Positions 13,117 to 26,590 of a stretch of 64,000 nucleotides of DNA are shown piece by piece (within the stretch, counting starts at the first letter, position 1; the number at the start of each line of letters is the position of its first letter). The stretch is taken from assembly GCF_035083965.1 (NCBI RefSeq), contig NC_089735.1, forward strand, positions 11,445,001 through 11,509,000. The letters are read 5' to 3'. The DNA is from Branchiostoma lanceolatum. Its lineage: Eukaryota; Chordata; Leptocardii; Amphioxiformes; Branchiostomatidae. Position numbers and translations under genes: made by a program. Under the pieces are notes generated by a model. It made no database searches. It saw only the letters and a list, made by a program, of their open reading frames with translations, and was not told where the DNA came from.

Positions 13117-13358
13117 TGGATGGATGTGTGTGTGTGTGTGTATGTGTGCGTGTTTGTCTGTTTTGCATGCGCGCGCGCGCGTGTGTGTATGTGTGTGTTT
13201 GTGTGTGTCCTTGTTTGTTTGTTTTGCATGCGTATGTGTATGTGTGTGTGTTTGTGTATGTGTTTGTTCCTGTGTGTGTGTTTGTTCTGCATGTGCGCGC
13301 GCGTGTGTGTGCTTGTGTGTGTGTGTGTTTACATCCGTGCGTGTGTGTGTGTGTTTTA
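13117..13358. repeat. Compound TG/TTTG/CG microsatellite array
   Basis: A (TG)n tract interrupted by repeated GTTTGTTCTGCATGCG-like words and CGCGCG blocks, giving an irregular higher-order repeat. Long cysteine-valine ORFs over it (to 140 aa) are low-complexity artefacts. Alternating purine-pyrimidine CG/TG runs are potential Z-DNA formers. Confidence 0.85.
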
Positions 13359-16300
13359 TAAGTTATACAACATAACATTTAAATGCTGGCGGTTGAGTCT
13401 TCCTTTGTTTGTTAATATAATCCGCAGTAAAACGACTGTTTAACTGATCAGTCAAAAAACTACCGATTCAAATTGAGAAGTCACGTGCGAGCCCACCGAA
13501 CCTGCATGAGTTCACAGCACTGAGTCTTCATCGATCACACTCACGGACTACCCAGAAACGTATCGACGTCTTGTCGGGGTGACCTGGTCATCCGTCTGCA
13601 TAAAATGCAGAATTTCCCGCCCTCAACTAACATCTCGTACCCTGTCCTGGCCTCATTTAGTCATACTGGCTAGTCTCCGTCACATAACACACTGGACATT
13701 TTGTTTACAACTACAGATATATGATAGCTAACGGATCAAACTTCTTTAGTTCTGATAGCTGTACAGATGTAACGGAGGGTATATTCAAATCACCATGCAT
13801 GAATACCGTAGTATGTAGAGATACACTAGCCATGGCCTACTTGACATTCCCCACAACTGTACATCACAATCGATCGTTGCATAGACATCATTGATGAATG
13901 GAGTGTTTTATAGACATTTGTGTAGTCGGAGTGTAGTTTTTTTTGTTTGGACAGTCCATTTTTCTGAAAAAGTGCTCCCCCTAAGGCTTAATTTATTCCT
14001 TACAATGCACGAAGAACTAGCTGGGATTAGTAACCATGGTAACGTGGCGTCACAAGATCCCACAGAGACACAGAGCGTTCGAGAAGAGCAAACGGAAATT
14101 GGATAGCATCTCTGGGTTCGGTCAACTTTAATAGTGTGTTTGGCAATCGGGACATATGTTATAGGTTTTGATGAATTGAGATTATGATTTGTGGGTGATA
14201 TTCATTGCAATCGTGTTATTTTGAATTTAAAGTACAACGTCTGCTTCAGTATTTTTTACATGAGTTCGATTTTTCCGAGACGTCAACTTTGCCCCAGTAA
14301 CATCAAATGTGCTGACATTCGAATCGTATGTACGAGCGCCATCATGCGAATTGTCTGCGTACTGAATACACCATGACGTGCACACGGTCTTGATGAGGAG
14401 AAAACCTTGCATGAGTTGTAAAGAAGTTCTGGTCAGTTCCCCTGGCCTAGATACGCCTGGTGCAGCAAACAACGGCCGTTCCGAACCAGTGCGGCTCTCT
14501 GCTTCAAGTAGAGCGGTGACTCTAAATAAATCTTCATTTAGCTCCAAGCAGAGGTTGTGTGGTATCTTTCCAAGTTTTCCCACCAATGAGTTGAGCCACT
14601 AGCGCCTCACTTGTGGCTATTTGTTCTAACGGGTACAGGGTTAGGACAATGTTTCCGTCTTGTGTAAGTTTCAAGAAGTAGATGTACACGGTTCAGTACT
14701 AGTGTGCCTCACGCCAGGTGAAGTGGCCCGAATAGGGCGTGTGTTTTGGGTCAATAACGATTTACTATTAGCAGTGTAAAAAAAGAAATTCGTCTATGCA
14801 ATCGTTAGACTTCATAAAACGCAAATTATCATAGGGGATATTAGTAACAAAACAGAATTCTTCGAAATAGAAACAAAAGTTTTGAAAAGTGGTCGACTGG
14901 TTGTAGAGACTCAGTGTGTGGTTAAGATGAAAGGCGTGACCGCACAGGTTTGTTTGTCTAAGAATCCCACCACTCCCTGTATGCAGGTGTGTCACGTCAG
15001 GTGGACCGTTAAGACGTACGCGAAGGTGTCCTCAGAGTTTAGCTAATTCTCAAACAAAGAAACGCTTCTTTCTACAGGTCAGTTTTATGTAAGCCTTGAA
15101 CGACCTTAGCCAGGCTAACATACAAACAGACTAGACCAGGTAACATACAATAAACAGGTATTTCAACGAGACAATCTAGACCGCTCATCCTTAACCACCC
15201 CCTCACCTTTTCTAGTCTCCCATACCTCAGTTACGTTTCGTCTCGTTTGTCAGTGAGCGCTTTCAGAGACGACAACGTTTAGTTTTGATACTAATTGATA
15301 GACTTTTGTAACTCAGATAATCAACTAGAAATTAAAGAAATGGGTTTGCACCACTCACCGCGACTACAGCCGGCGTTCCACAGACGGTCTCTGAAAGATG
15401 GTAATGTGATATAGATCATCCTTCTCGTTGATTGGCTCATTTCTTGGTGGTGCAAATCCTGGTTGGTTAACGAGGGTAACCCTAGCAACACTACAGACAA
15501 GCACGGGGCATATTTGTTTGACCCGTCCCAAACCAGTGGGAATATGACAATAGAAAGGTATACATACTACCTACACGTCGACAGCTTTTAAGGACTAGCC
15601 CAATCTTGTCCCTGTAGCCTATAACTACATAACCAATACATATTTGACGCCAAACGTCTATCTAGGCATGCTGGAGGTAAAGAAACAATCAGAAAAGTAT
15701 ACAATTCATGCTCGGAAAGTTCGTTATCGTAAGAAATATCGTAAACATTAGATTGACTCTGTATGGAGTGCTGAGAAACTGGCTATCTGACTACGTTTAA
15801 AGAAAGACATGCAATAAATTACAGCTAAAATGGAGCAGCCACACTATAGTTTAAGTGCTAGTAACATTCTTCGTAGTAAGCTACATGTAGTTTGGTTTTG
15901 CATGGCCAATCTGAACGATATTGACAACAGAATGCATTTGATGATGACATGTTTTATTCAGGCTCTAAACGTCTTAATATTAATGGCAGTAAATATTCAG
16001 CCACCACAATGATGAGACTACATTCACACCTATAACAATCACACATCTATCAAGATTCAAATCACTTACATTTCTTCACCACTGTTAGACTAGTCACATA
16101 AACGCATCAGTTGATAAATCTTATTTGACAAGAATATCTATTACAGCTCCACTTCTTGTAAAATATGTATAATGAATTGTGTTATAGTTATCCCTAGATA
16201 TATCGTTCCATCTACACCATCAAAGAGATAATGAGAGAACTGTTCTAACGGTTACACCGACAATTGTACGCTTTTGAGATATCGTTCTGCGGCTGTGAAA

Positions 16301-16437
16301 CTATACATGTACTTCTAGGAAACATACAATTTTAAATACATTATTTCATATGTATTGTAGTAGGTTATATCTGGATATGAGTTCAGATGTAGTCAATAGT
16401 CAATATGACGATGGATATATATGTAATATGTATAGAC

Positions 16438-16671
16438 CTAACACACAGAAATTTGGAAACTTGATTTTTTTTCCGAACTTTTTTCTTGCGACCCACTCAC
16501 ATAATCAGCCCCGATGCCTGATTTATGAATATTCGAAACAGTTAATAACTTTAAAGGTAGAATTGTAAAGGGTAATGAATAAGCTTTCAGATGATATATG
16601 TTACAAAGCAATTGATAAATCAAAAACGAAGATATGATGAACAGAAAGCAAGTTTTCAAATTTTTTGTGTT
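16438..16671. repeat. MITE-like element with about 25-bp inverted ends
   Basis: The left end CTAACACACAGAAATTTGG mirrors the right end, which finishes TTTGTGTTAG. The interior is AT-rich and noncoding. No convincing target duplication was found, so the exact boundaries are provisional. Confidence 0.5.
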
Positions 16672-17554
16672 AGATTTACTAAGAGGAATTCATGATAAGG
16701 CCATAACAGTGTAATTCTGGGGAGTAAGGCCCGTTTTGGATTTTTGCTGCCGCGTGAAAAGTATACACGACAAATCAGCTGAAATGTATTAGTACTTACG
16801 TCACAAATTTACACTGTAGCATGGCATTGTGTCACTTGCAGAACTTTGCACAAAATTTAACAATTTTCTTAAAATAATCTCCAAGATGTAAGGATCGATT
16901 CATTCTCAGTGTTTTAAGTACTCTTTTCCAGCATTGAATCTTTTAGCGTTTCGTCAAAAGACTAATTGACCGTGATATCTTCATAATGTCAAAATCTGAC
17001 ACCATTTCATAATCAAGCTTTAAGAGAAATGCACTCTCCTCACCACAAGCACGTTCTCAAGAGATTTAAACGTGAGAATTTCACACAAGTTTTAAGCAAT
17101 CTTTCAGTGTCAAGAACCAATTGTTGTACCTAGATAGCATATTCGGTGTCAAATACTTTTAAAATATTCCCCTGAATTGCACCGCTCCGGCATGACACCT
17201 CACAGGTCTTCTATTTTATTCGTATTTACTTCCAACAACACTTTCCACAGCAGTATACATAGTTATTACCTGATAAACTAGTCCCTGCACTTATGATAAG
17301 AACCGCTAAGAAGCGCTATACGAAAGCAGCAGACGCAACTGTCTGACAGCACGTAATTTTCAAGGATTACGTAAACTCGTAACTAACATAACGATCCCCG
17401 GTAGATATCAACGCCTTTGTATGACAAAAGAAAAAAAACCAGTCACGAAACTAATAATTACTAGTTTCTGACATGTATTGATAAAACTAAACGAAGTAAC
17501 ACACAATCAATAAACATATAAAAGAAATGAGTAAACACAACAGAAAGAACCGGT

Positions 17555-20160
17555 TCACGGTCCTGTCAAGGCTAGCACCATGCAGGCGATCGTTGGAAGA
17601 AGGATAGCCAGGAACCCAGGCGTTATGTCGGCGGCGCTGTTACAGCTGTCACGGTTGCACCAGGAGTAGCAGTATGTCTGTCCACCTTGGCTACTGCAGT
17701 AGCTAGCCTTGGTCTCGTTAGCGCAGCCTCTGTCGATGGCAATGGTCGAAACTGCAAAACATTGTGATTGAGAACTGCGTTAAACGTTTTTCATTTGACA
17801 GTTTTCTTGACTTCTACCTTTTTGTTGACGCTCTCTCTCTCTTTCGGGCTCTCTCTCCTCTGTTTTCTATTCGTCCCTCGCTTTCTCTCTCTCTCTCTCT
17901 CTCTCGTTCTCTCTCCCTCTCTATCTATCTTACCCATCTATATATAGCTATTCTGACTGAGATACTCACATCCACTGGAAGTCTGGACGATGTAGCAGTA
18001 GTCATGGGTAACGGGACATTCCCCCACCCCTGTGTCCATGTAGTTCCCTATACACGGGCTGTTTCCCTTCACCTTGCCTCCCAGCCCAACGCACTGGTAG
18101 CACTTCCTCGCCTCAGCTGCAAAGAAAATGGCAACATTGATGATGTATTCGTTTATTACAATACCCTTTAGTCGTATCACGACTAGGCTTACATGGTTCA
18201 TCATACATACAAATACAGACATATATATAGATTGCACAATGCATGACAACGCTACATTCTGGGTAACGCAGAATCACACACAAACACTAACACACACAAA
18301 TAAAGATAGGTTAGACCCTGTAGAAGATGTGTCCTGCAGTGTTGTAGAAAGTCGTGAGGGGGCGCTACGTACCCGTTTAGTTAGCACTGACCGGCTTCGG
18401 CGTATTTTACGCCAAATAGTGATACTCATTTCGGTGTGTTTCATTTCTACCCTTTTGACTCTACTTAACGTGGTAACCTATAGTGTGTGAATAGGAGACT
18501 GTTATGTTTGTTTACAGATTTAATCAGTTAGGCTGTTGGACTATTTTCCAATTTTGCTGCTCACCTATGTAAGTATACGTTTTCGGTATTCATAATTTAT
18601 TCCGTTGGATGACAAATGTCACCAAACATAAGGTAGCAATTAACCACAGAACGGTACGTTTAATCAAACTAACACCATAGATTAAAAACGCCGATCTGAG
18701 ACAATTTTTACTTTACCTTTCGTGGATAAATACAATGCAAGATATACAAGTCGTAGAAGCTATGGATTCGGCCATAGATCTAAAGCACAGGGTTCTGTCG
18801 GGCCGTCCTTGATCTGAACAGATAGATTCTGCGTGACGAGAAAAGACGACTGGAGGTCTTCTCATCTTCTTTCTCATGTCAGATAAAAGCGAGCAAAAAT
18901 AGAAGCCTGTACACAGACATGCAGGGTAATGAGCCGCCACCAAGTAACCTACTAAGTTGGGAAGTTATTTGAAATATATATTCCAGCTTGTTCCAAATGA
19001 CTAATATTGAAAATTTATTGCAAATTCCTGCCCGTAGGCTAATTGCAAGTACATGTACATGTATACGTAACACAGAGTGGACGGACAGATAATGATGAAC
19101 AATATGACTACTCTAGTCGACACTAAGTTCCAGCTTATTGGGTTCGGCTTCTTTTTGCGAGACAGTGGAAGACGAATGATCCCACTTTTTCTGTAATGTG
19201 TGGGTTTTGTGATGTTAAGAGGAGGGTAGTTTTCTTTTCGCCTGAAAACGTGGAGAAATTAGGATGGAAAATATAGTCCCTAGGCCTAATAGTTCTAAGG
19301 CCTATGGGGAGAATGTTGTGTTTCCGCTTTATAAAAGGGATTATTCAAAGCAACCCGTCGTGGGCGTCAATGAATTTTTCATGCATACAGAAAGAATGTA
19401 ACGTTATCAAGTCATCACTTCAATAGAGACGCATTTCATAGTCCAATCTGGGTGGGTGCTTCTACAACAAATTCCAGGCAATAAGAATTAGTTCAAGTAC
19501 AGTACGAAACTATACAATAAGAATGTATGGCACATAAAAGGGAATCTGCTTTAGAAGAAGATGTGCACTTGTATGCCCATTTTGTGCTACGGGGCTTTCC
19601 CCTAGTAATGGACTGATGTTACTGCACCATCTCGTTATAGTCTCAGCACACTCTTGCTAATTTTCATAATAAACAAAGGTGCTTAGGTCATTTCGTATGG
19701 TGACGTAACGCCGGCGGACCCGTGTATGAGGGAGCTTCATGCATTAGCCTCAAGCGTCAAACCTCTACACGTAAAAGACCCCTACACACTTATCGAGAAG
19801 AGTAGGGGTGACCCGGTACGGCGTGCTTGGACAAAAACGCGAGCCGTAGCGAAGCCGCATTGCACTACCACTAGCTACTTGAAAAACCATCAAATGAGGA
19901 TGCCTTGAAACGAACGAAGATTTACGGAAAGAAACATTTTTGGGGCCCAGTTTCACCCTCCCCATACCTACAGCAGCAACTCGCTTTATATCTCAGGAAG
20001 GGATCTGAAAGATTCTTCAATAAGATAGGTGTGTAGAATGGTGACACGGCGGAGCTCATCTATCTTATCAAAGCACGGCGCATCATCATCACTCACCTGG
20101 TAAACTGACAAGAGCTATGGCCAGCACGACTCCGAGGCTGTATATCCTGAGTGACGCCAT
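17555..20160 (-). CDS. Ly6/uPAR-like small secreted, probably GPI-anchored protein (copy 2)
   Basis: Three exons on the minus strand: 20160-20097 (signal peptide MASLRIYSLGVVLAIALVS), 18116-17970 and 17751-17555 (stop TGA), predicted 135 aa. Both introns are phase 1, as in copy 1, but are much longer. The CxxC exon starts AEARKCYQCVGLGG, nearly the same as copy 1 (EARKCYMCVGLGG). The last exon carries DRGCANE, YCSSQ, YCYSWC and SCN before a hydrophobic tail (FLAILLPTIACMVLAL). The terminal coding exon is 197 nt, as in the other two copies. A surface-bound Ly6-type modulator is inferred; no ligand can be named. Copies 1 and 2 are the closer pair. A 130-bp tandem duplication lies about 100 bp upstream of the start codon. 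Confidence 0.78.
19012..19115. repeat. Dispersed repeat, uninterrupted copy (related empty site for the 40.3-kb insertion)
   Basis: It contains TTGCAAATTCCTGCCCGTAG and then GTACATGTATACGTAACAC. The same sequence occurs at 40272-40320 continued at 40914-40985, where a 593-bp element splits it. It lies in intron 1 of Ly6-2. Confidence 0.75.
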
Positions 20161-20258
20161 CTTGATAAATCCGTACCGCTGTTGTTGTCCTGTACACAAT
20201 AAAGAACAATATTTACATATATGAATGGCTTATTTCACAAATGCAAAATATGATTGGA

Positions 20259-20512
20259 GGCAGCCAACAGGCTGAATTGTTGTTGTAACATTCATAAAAT
20301 GTTAAAACCCGTCCTCGAAATTAAACAACTAAAACATAATATTTACATATACGGTACAATATACACATCAATCTTAATGCTCAACGGTGGCAGCCAGGAG
20401 GCTGAATTGTTGTTGTAACATTCACAAAATGTTAAAATTCGTCCTCGAAATTAAACAATTAAAACATAATATCTACATGCACAGTACAATATATACATCA
20501 ATCTTAAAACCA
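20259..20512. repeat. Two-copy 130-bp tandem duplication upstream of Ly6-2
   Basis: The unit beginning with GGCAGCCA and containing GCTGAATTGTTGTTGTAACA occurs at 20259-20388 and again at 20389-20512 with few substitutions. For the minus-strand Ly6-2 gene (ATG at 20160) this is promoter-proximal. Confidence 0.85.
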
Positions 20513-23500
20513 TTGACTCTGAGCCTCTGAAATTATTGATAAAACTCAAATAAAGGTGGCCATTACATGTACATGTTAAGCAAGCGGACTATGAATGTTG
20601 TGCACTGTTACGATAACAGTCGGTAATGTGCGACGACCTTGTTTGACGTCCACTAATGTCACCTCTGATTGGATGTCAGATGTGGAATGCTAAACCAGTC
20701 ATTCTCAACTAACTGATGAGGTGCACCGGTGATGTATGATACTGTTTCAGGCAGCTAGTAGGGGTAGTAGAATTGTAATACAGTTTCGCTAAGCCTTACG
20801 TTTTCTCAGTACCTAGCATCAGTTGAAAAAACAACTCTATCCTCTCACTTCAAGTTGCACTAGAAGCACTTGTAGCTCTAGAGGTCATTTTTCATCGATT
20901 TCAACAGTATCGTGGCTTTTGAGAACTATGATTATCCCACGGATCGAGAGAAATTTAATTATATATCGCACGGTAGATCCATTACTATGTGAGCAGCAAA
21001 GAAGTGTATCCAACGTTGAGACTACGCATTACATAAGCTTATAAGGGATTAGGTCTAAAATGTAACGAACATTATTTACGGTGACTATATCATCACGTGA
21101 TCTATAGGCCAACGTCGGCTTATTATTTAACGTTATCCAGTATATTTTGAAGGGCTGTATGCTACATCCGTATACAAATGTGACAGTATAAAATGTGACA
21201 TACAGTAATAGTCAGTATAAAAGGCCTGACCATTTTATAACGCTAGAGCAAGATTAATCTTTTCTACACAGATGTGGTCTTTGTACCCTTTTCTGTGAAA
21301 TGTTAGAGGTCGTCGTTAAGCGTCGGGAGATGGCGAGGATGAATATTTCCTAGCCTGATTTAATCGCGCTTATAGCGCCCACAGGGAGAGGCATTTTACA
21401 GCCCCGGACACAGACTACGTATTTCCAACGTTACGGATTTAACATGTGTAAAATGAAGCATGGTGTTTTGATTATACTACTGCAGGGTTCCCTGACACAA
21501 ATAAATGGAGAAAGATTACAGACACATACGGGACACGGCCTTTTCGCGGAAAAAGCGTTGCGCTTCACCTTATTAGAGAACAGCCGCTACGACCTTTTCA
21601 CACCTGTACGTTGCCTTTGAAGGTCATTTTTTTCGGGGGGGGGGGGGTCTCGGCGCCCTCATTAAAGATTCAAAACGTACAAAACAAACGCATACACATA
21701 CACACACAGACGTAAACAATTATGAATAAGGGCGTGGCACAGACAGGTCGTGTTTCATCTGTCCCCCGATGCGACGATTATTCCAGACCGTTGTCCTTTA
21801 TATGAAATACATTATTAACGATACCTTGTGACCTTAAATGCCTCTAGAAACCCATTTGTACCTGCCAACACTAAAGCTAAAGCTTTTATCACGAAGCGTT
21901 ATCTTTTCCACGGTCCGACTGTCACGCGGGGAGGCACGAGTATGCAAATTAGGTTAATAACAGGCTATAAGCACCGCTACCACGGGATTACGTGCAACAA
22001 TTTGATAAACACACGTACAAATGCGATACTACTATTCTCAGTGTATGCATTAACTGGGGCATTTTTTTTTCTTCTTTATTGGGCGCCAGAGATACCGTAA
22101 TACAACGCTCTAAGAGTAGAACCTCAAATGCATGATCAACCTGAATTGATTCGCCAGGGTATGATCATCCTTATACCTTACAGTCCAACCCTTCCTACGG
22201 GGGTATAGATCGTACAATTTGGAAAAAAAAAACCAGAATGTTTGGTCAGGAGTATCAGTGCGCGGTCTGGTAACATTTCCCCCTGACTGCGCCCGCAAAT
22301 GGAACCCTATGAGAGCCAAGCTCCGCTTACAAATAATTCTACATGATAGCCAGATTATCCAGCCTAGTATAGAGACTACCTCGCTGACACGCCGAGCGAG
22401 TTTACATGTAGTGCCGCTTTTTCATCTCAGTCTCCGAGCAGATGATGGAATAACATTTTCTGACAGCCGGACTTCTCTAACAGCTACCTACCTTGCGATT
22501 AATACCTTTGTAGATTGTTTTGATCACATCTACAATTTATATGAATACGTGCAAATATATTGTGTAAACGTTAGTATCTAATGATGTGCCATACGTAGCA
22601 AAGATGTAATTTTGAGATGGATCCTCAGTGCAGGGGTGCAACAAAATTGAATGGTTACGCAGTTTCAGTCGATTTTTGTAAAATAAAAGCACGCAATAAT
22701 TTTGTCGGTCTATCTATTGAGGCAGCATTCTCTCTTCATTTTACTTAGACTTAGAACAAACCCACCCACGCCCATAACTAACGTATTTATACATTCCTGG
22801 TACGGTGTAGCTTATACTGGGTGTTTCCAACCAAGAGGAATGCCCGGGAAACTAATTAACTATGACCTTCAGATAGCGTCCGCTCAAATGATTTTCAATG
22901 GCTTAACTTCAATCAACTCAAAAGACTGCACATCGACAAAAGACTGCACGGCGTCTCTTTATCTCTATATCTTTAATATGAAAATCTCCATGCATGAGGT
23001 ATCATATTTTATTGTATTTTATGGCAGGTATTGCATCGTTAAGTGTAATCAAGGATATTCTATATTCTATATATCACCCATGGTGTAATGTAGTGCATCA
23101 TAACATGCCATACATTCTAGGCAATATTTAGCTCGTTCCACCAGGGAATCGAAAGGTCCACCACTTTACACCGATTTACATAGCCAGTATGTTGTTTTCA
23201 CTTTTAAGTCTAAAAGACACGTTGTGTAAAAAAGGCATCTTTGAATATAGACGACATTTGGTAGTTTTCTATTAATGATCTCAGACGGGAGATATCATTA
23301 TTCCCAAGATACACCCTCTCTTCATTAATGCATTCCTGCTTTCCGATTCCAGACTCTTCCACTCAATTAGCCAGTGTCACGTGACCATTGTCCCTCTGGC
23401 TGCACATGGCGGGAAACACATTCACTGACCTTCATTTTTGGAGGTCGAATTCTGTCCTGTTATGAAATAACTTCTGCGCCGAAATCTCGTTGTTTGGATT

Positions 23501-24827
23501 ACTTTGAAGAAAATCTTATCCTGACGCTACAAGCCAGCTGTGAAAATAATCTTCCCTACGACCGTTTTTAACTCCCTAAAAATAGACCGTTACCAGGACA
23601 ACTAAGCAGACGACACCCACCGAGCGCTCATTTAAGGAATTCTCCAGGGAATAATTGTAAATGGGAAATTTCCATCATTCCAAAAGCGAAAATTTCTATA
23701 ATTCCCAAGGGAAATTTTTCATACTGTCAAAAGGAAATTTAACATAATTCCACATTACGTAACCCCCTTGAGGGAAAATGGTCTCGTCCAACTGGCATGT
23801 CTGCGTACTATTGTCACCTTTTTTCAAGGTGGCATTGAAAATGTCAAATCTTTAAAAGAATCATTTTAGAAAATTAGGAAATTTCAAAACATGGTGCTAC
23901 AGCGGCAGAAATGGCGTGTGTATGATCTTAACCTTTATGATAATCAATCAATCAATTAGGTTTATAATACGCATTAGAATATCATCAATATCAGAAATTT
24001 AAAGGCAGTTTCTGCCTCTACGAAAACACATTGTAGAGTCCGACTGCCAGGTATTGGAAAAAAGAACACATATACCTCGCAAAACCAGTCCAGACTAATT
24101 TTCCACCTGTGTACTACGTGAAAATCGCCCTTACGGTACGCTCACTATGAAAACAAGCCGTGCTACATTCCATACAATCCTGTCCATGATTTACATGCAA
24201 ATCAACGTTCTGATATTTCTGCAGTAATGAAATGTTCGGACTGCTTATAAAAGACGTTCTCAAACTTCCTTGACGCCTTTTTTAGTAGAACGACGCTCTG
24301 CTATTTTGAGAAGATCTAGAAGTAGGCATGCAGCCTTCCAGAATAGTGGAGAACGAGCTACAGCTGGATATAGTCTGAGCAGTATGGAAATACTCTACAG
24401 CCAGAGGGGTATCGTTTCAACAGCCTCTTTTTTGATTACAAACAAAATTCAATATATAACCATAAACGTCTGTTTCAGAGATGTACTTTCTTCATATAAC
24501 ATCACATACCTCAGAAGCAAACGGCGAATTCAAAAGCAGATGTTGGGGAAAGATCTAGAACTAGCACTTACCGGCAAAGCCAGGCGTTCGCTCTCAGAGT
24601 ACGGCCAAACGCGGCTCTTCCACTGACGTCAACAGCAAAGCCTCGTGAATTTAGAATTCGTTGATAGAGGGCTGTGACGTATCATGGACTGTACCATTTC
24701 TCAGATGACGGGTGCTGATGTCATATGCCAATTTTTTTTTTGAAAAGCTGGACTTGTCGTAATCTTGCAGCAATAGTTCTATGCTTTCCGTTATTCATAA
24801 CCAGAATAGGAATCTGTTATTTTAACT

Positions 24828-25092
24828 AGAGTTAAGTATTTGTGCTGCATATACTTCAGGTTTGCTATGTTAGTTAAGCGATTACGGGGTCTTTTTATAG
24901 ATATGAATCATTATTGAATTTTTTTATGAGTTGAATGTGTGATAGTTGTGTGCCGATTTGTTGAAAATAGAGGGAACGCTAGCGACCCCAAAAAACACCC
25001 CTCCAATGAAATGGGCTACCCTGCGACGTCACAAAATCAAGATGGCGGCCACCAAACCATGCCAACGGATCAAGGTTTTGCTACGCAAGCCT
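24828..25092 (+). mobile_element. Dispersed repeat (family E), forward copy
   Basis: It shares a long stretch with 58739-59006 in the opposite orientation, including AACACCCCTCCAATGAAATG, GATGGCGGCCACC, CAGGTTTGCTATGTTAGTT and TTTGCTACGCAA. Noncoding; the class is unknown. Confidence 0.7.
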
Positions 25093-25563
25093 GTGATTGT
25101 GACAGACATTCCAAATTGTACATAGGAAAATGGAAACACTAAATTTGCCTAAAGGAATTTTTGGAGGACCTTCCACGCAGAAAGAAAGGTGAGCTGCGGA
25201 ATGACATATCCGGTCAGAAAAAAATTCGAAGTACAAAATATGTCTGCACCCAGTTTCGAAACTAGCCTCTACCAGGCCCCGCGGATGGCTGGGAAAATAG
25301 TAAAAATCCTGGCAATGAAAAAGCATTGCCATAGCGACGATCTAAGGTTTGCTATTATCAAATCATTCTGGGGACCAATGTTCAGGTTAATTTACATCGA
25401 GGCAATGATTCGGGCACACATTACCAGGACCGTAACTAAACTATTCTCTTTGCTATCTATTGACAACATGTGCGTTTTAAAGTCCAACTCTCATTACGGA
25501 AACCAAATTATGACATTCCCCTCTTAAAATTATTGTTAAAGAACTTGTATCAAAACATGCACA

Positions 25564-25776
25564 GTGCTCTGTAATAAACTACATCGTCCACACGCGTGGA
25601 GAAATACTTTACGGCTAAAAAGGAACGCCACAAATAAGAACAGTAGGCTGTCATTCTTCATAACACGGAGGAATGTGCTACCAGATAAAGCTATCACCGG
25701 ACCTTCGGTCAACGCTTTCAAAGCAAGGCTAGACAGGTTCGTGGAAAGTCATCCAGTCAGGCACAACAAGCTCTAG
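25564..25776 (+). mobile_element. Non-LTR retrotransposon fragment (reverse-transcriptase C-terminal tail)
   Basis: The frame ends with NVLPDKAITGPSVNAFKAR followed by LDRF, the typical extreme C-terminus of LINE reverse transcriptases (consensus-like W-N-x-L-P then A-P-S-V-N-x-F-K-x-R-L-D). Only the last 70 or so residues are in frame, so it is a 5'-truncated dead copy. It may be internal to a larger composite whose ends resemble each other at about 25256 and 26940. Confidence 0.7.
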
Positions 25777-26094
25777 ACCACCCCACAAACCCAACGTGAC
25801 AGCCAGCTGAAGCATAGCCACATGAGAAGCGGGTTTATGCTGGAGAAAGCTCCTACCTAACCGAAGACTACTCGACTCTGCTTGAAATAAACAACGATCA
25901 TCATGGGGTAACACATGTACCAACCAATATGCACCAATAGACTTAGAGAAAAGTAAAATCAACTTGGTACCTAGCTAAGTTCCTTGAGAGTCAGATCAAG
26001 AAGCTCGTTGCGTCCAAAGATCTCGGGATGAAGTGTATAAAAATGTAGACGGGAAGCAAAAGATATATTCTTTACGCTGATAATATGCAGATGA

Positions 26095-26590
26095 GCACTG
26101 GGGTCAGTAGGATTTGATTATAAGAATGACATCCTCTGGGGACCATTAAAGTGACCAGATGGCCTAATGGGCAAAGCTGATTGGTCGATGCAGTTACTGT
26201 AGTAGTCTTGTAGTAGTCTTGTAGTAGTCTACTAGTCCTTTTGTTTGCTCTGTGACTGATTGGTATCTGTATCTGTTTAGCCGGTATAACCGCCCTTCGG
26301 CGTAACACACCAGCTTCGCAGGCACGCGGCGCGCAGCAGCTGGTTGTATTACACTGAACGGCCTGTCACACCTAACTTTTGCACATCTGACTGCAATCGT
26401 TCTTTGAAGCTATTTAGTGAAGGTGTTCCTACAGCATCTGATAATGATGATCACAGAGATCATCACAGAATTCACAAACATCCATGAGAATTTCATTATA
26501 AGAATGAAATCCTCAGGGGACCATTCAACTGACCTTATGGGCAAAGCTGATTACTAGTAGTCGGTACAGTAGTAGTCCTGTAGTAGTCTG
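26095..26590. repeat. Local direct duplication with TAGTAGTCTTG minisatellite
   Basis: A segment of about 110 bp (TATAAGAATGACATCCTC through GGGCAAAGCTGATT) at about 26095-26240 recurs at about 26480-26590. The first copy ends in three TAGTAGTCTTG units. Between the copies, at about 26265-26400, lies a copy of the dispersed repeat containing AGCCGGTATAACCGCCCTTC. Confidence 0.7.

Larger units (their letters stand above)
8327..17554. other. Gene-poor intergenic stretch
   Basis: About 9.2 kb between the foldback element and Ly6-2. ORFs are short and random-looking and no homologous exon was recognised. Visible content is the TG-rich array at 13117-13358, an inverted-repeat element at 16438-16671, and a fragment near 8868-8920 of the repeat family containing AGCCGGTAAGACCGC. 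The longest minus ORF (14227-14586, 119 aa) shows no recognisable domain. Regulatory sequence or noncoding RNA cannot be excluded. Confidence 0.55.

Noticed and set aside
12956-13443. Several overlapping 70-140 aa ORFs rich in Cys/Val or His/Thr
   Set aside because: They read through a TG/CG microsatellite on both strands; composition is fully explained by the repeat.
14227-14586. 119-aa minus ORF in the gene-poor region
   Set aside because: No recognisable motif, no paralogue in the window and no supporting exon neighbours; treated as chance.
22219-23088. Adjacent ORFs of 120 and 128 aa on the plus strand
   Set aside because: No domain, poor codon texture and no compatible splice joining; likely noncoding.
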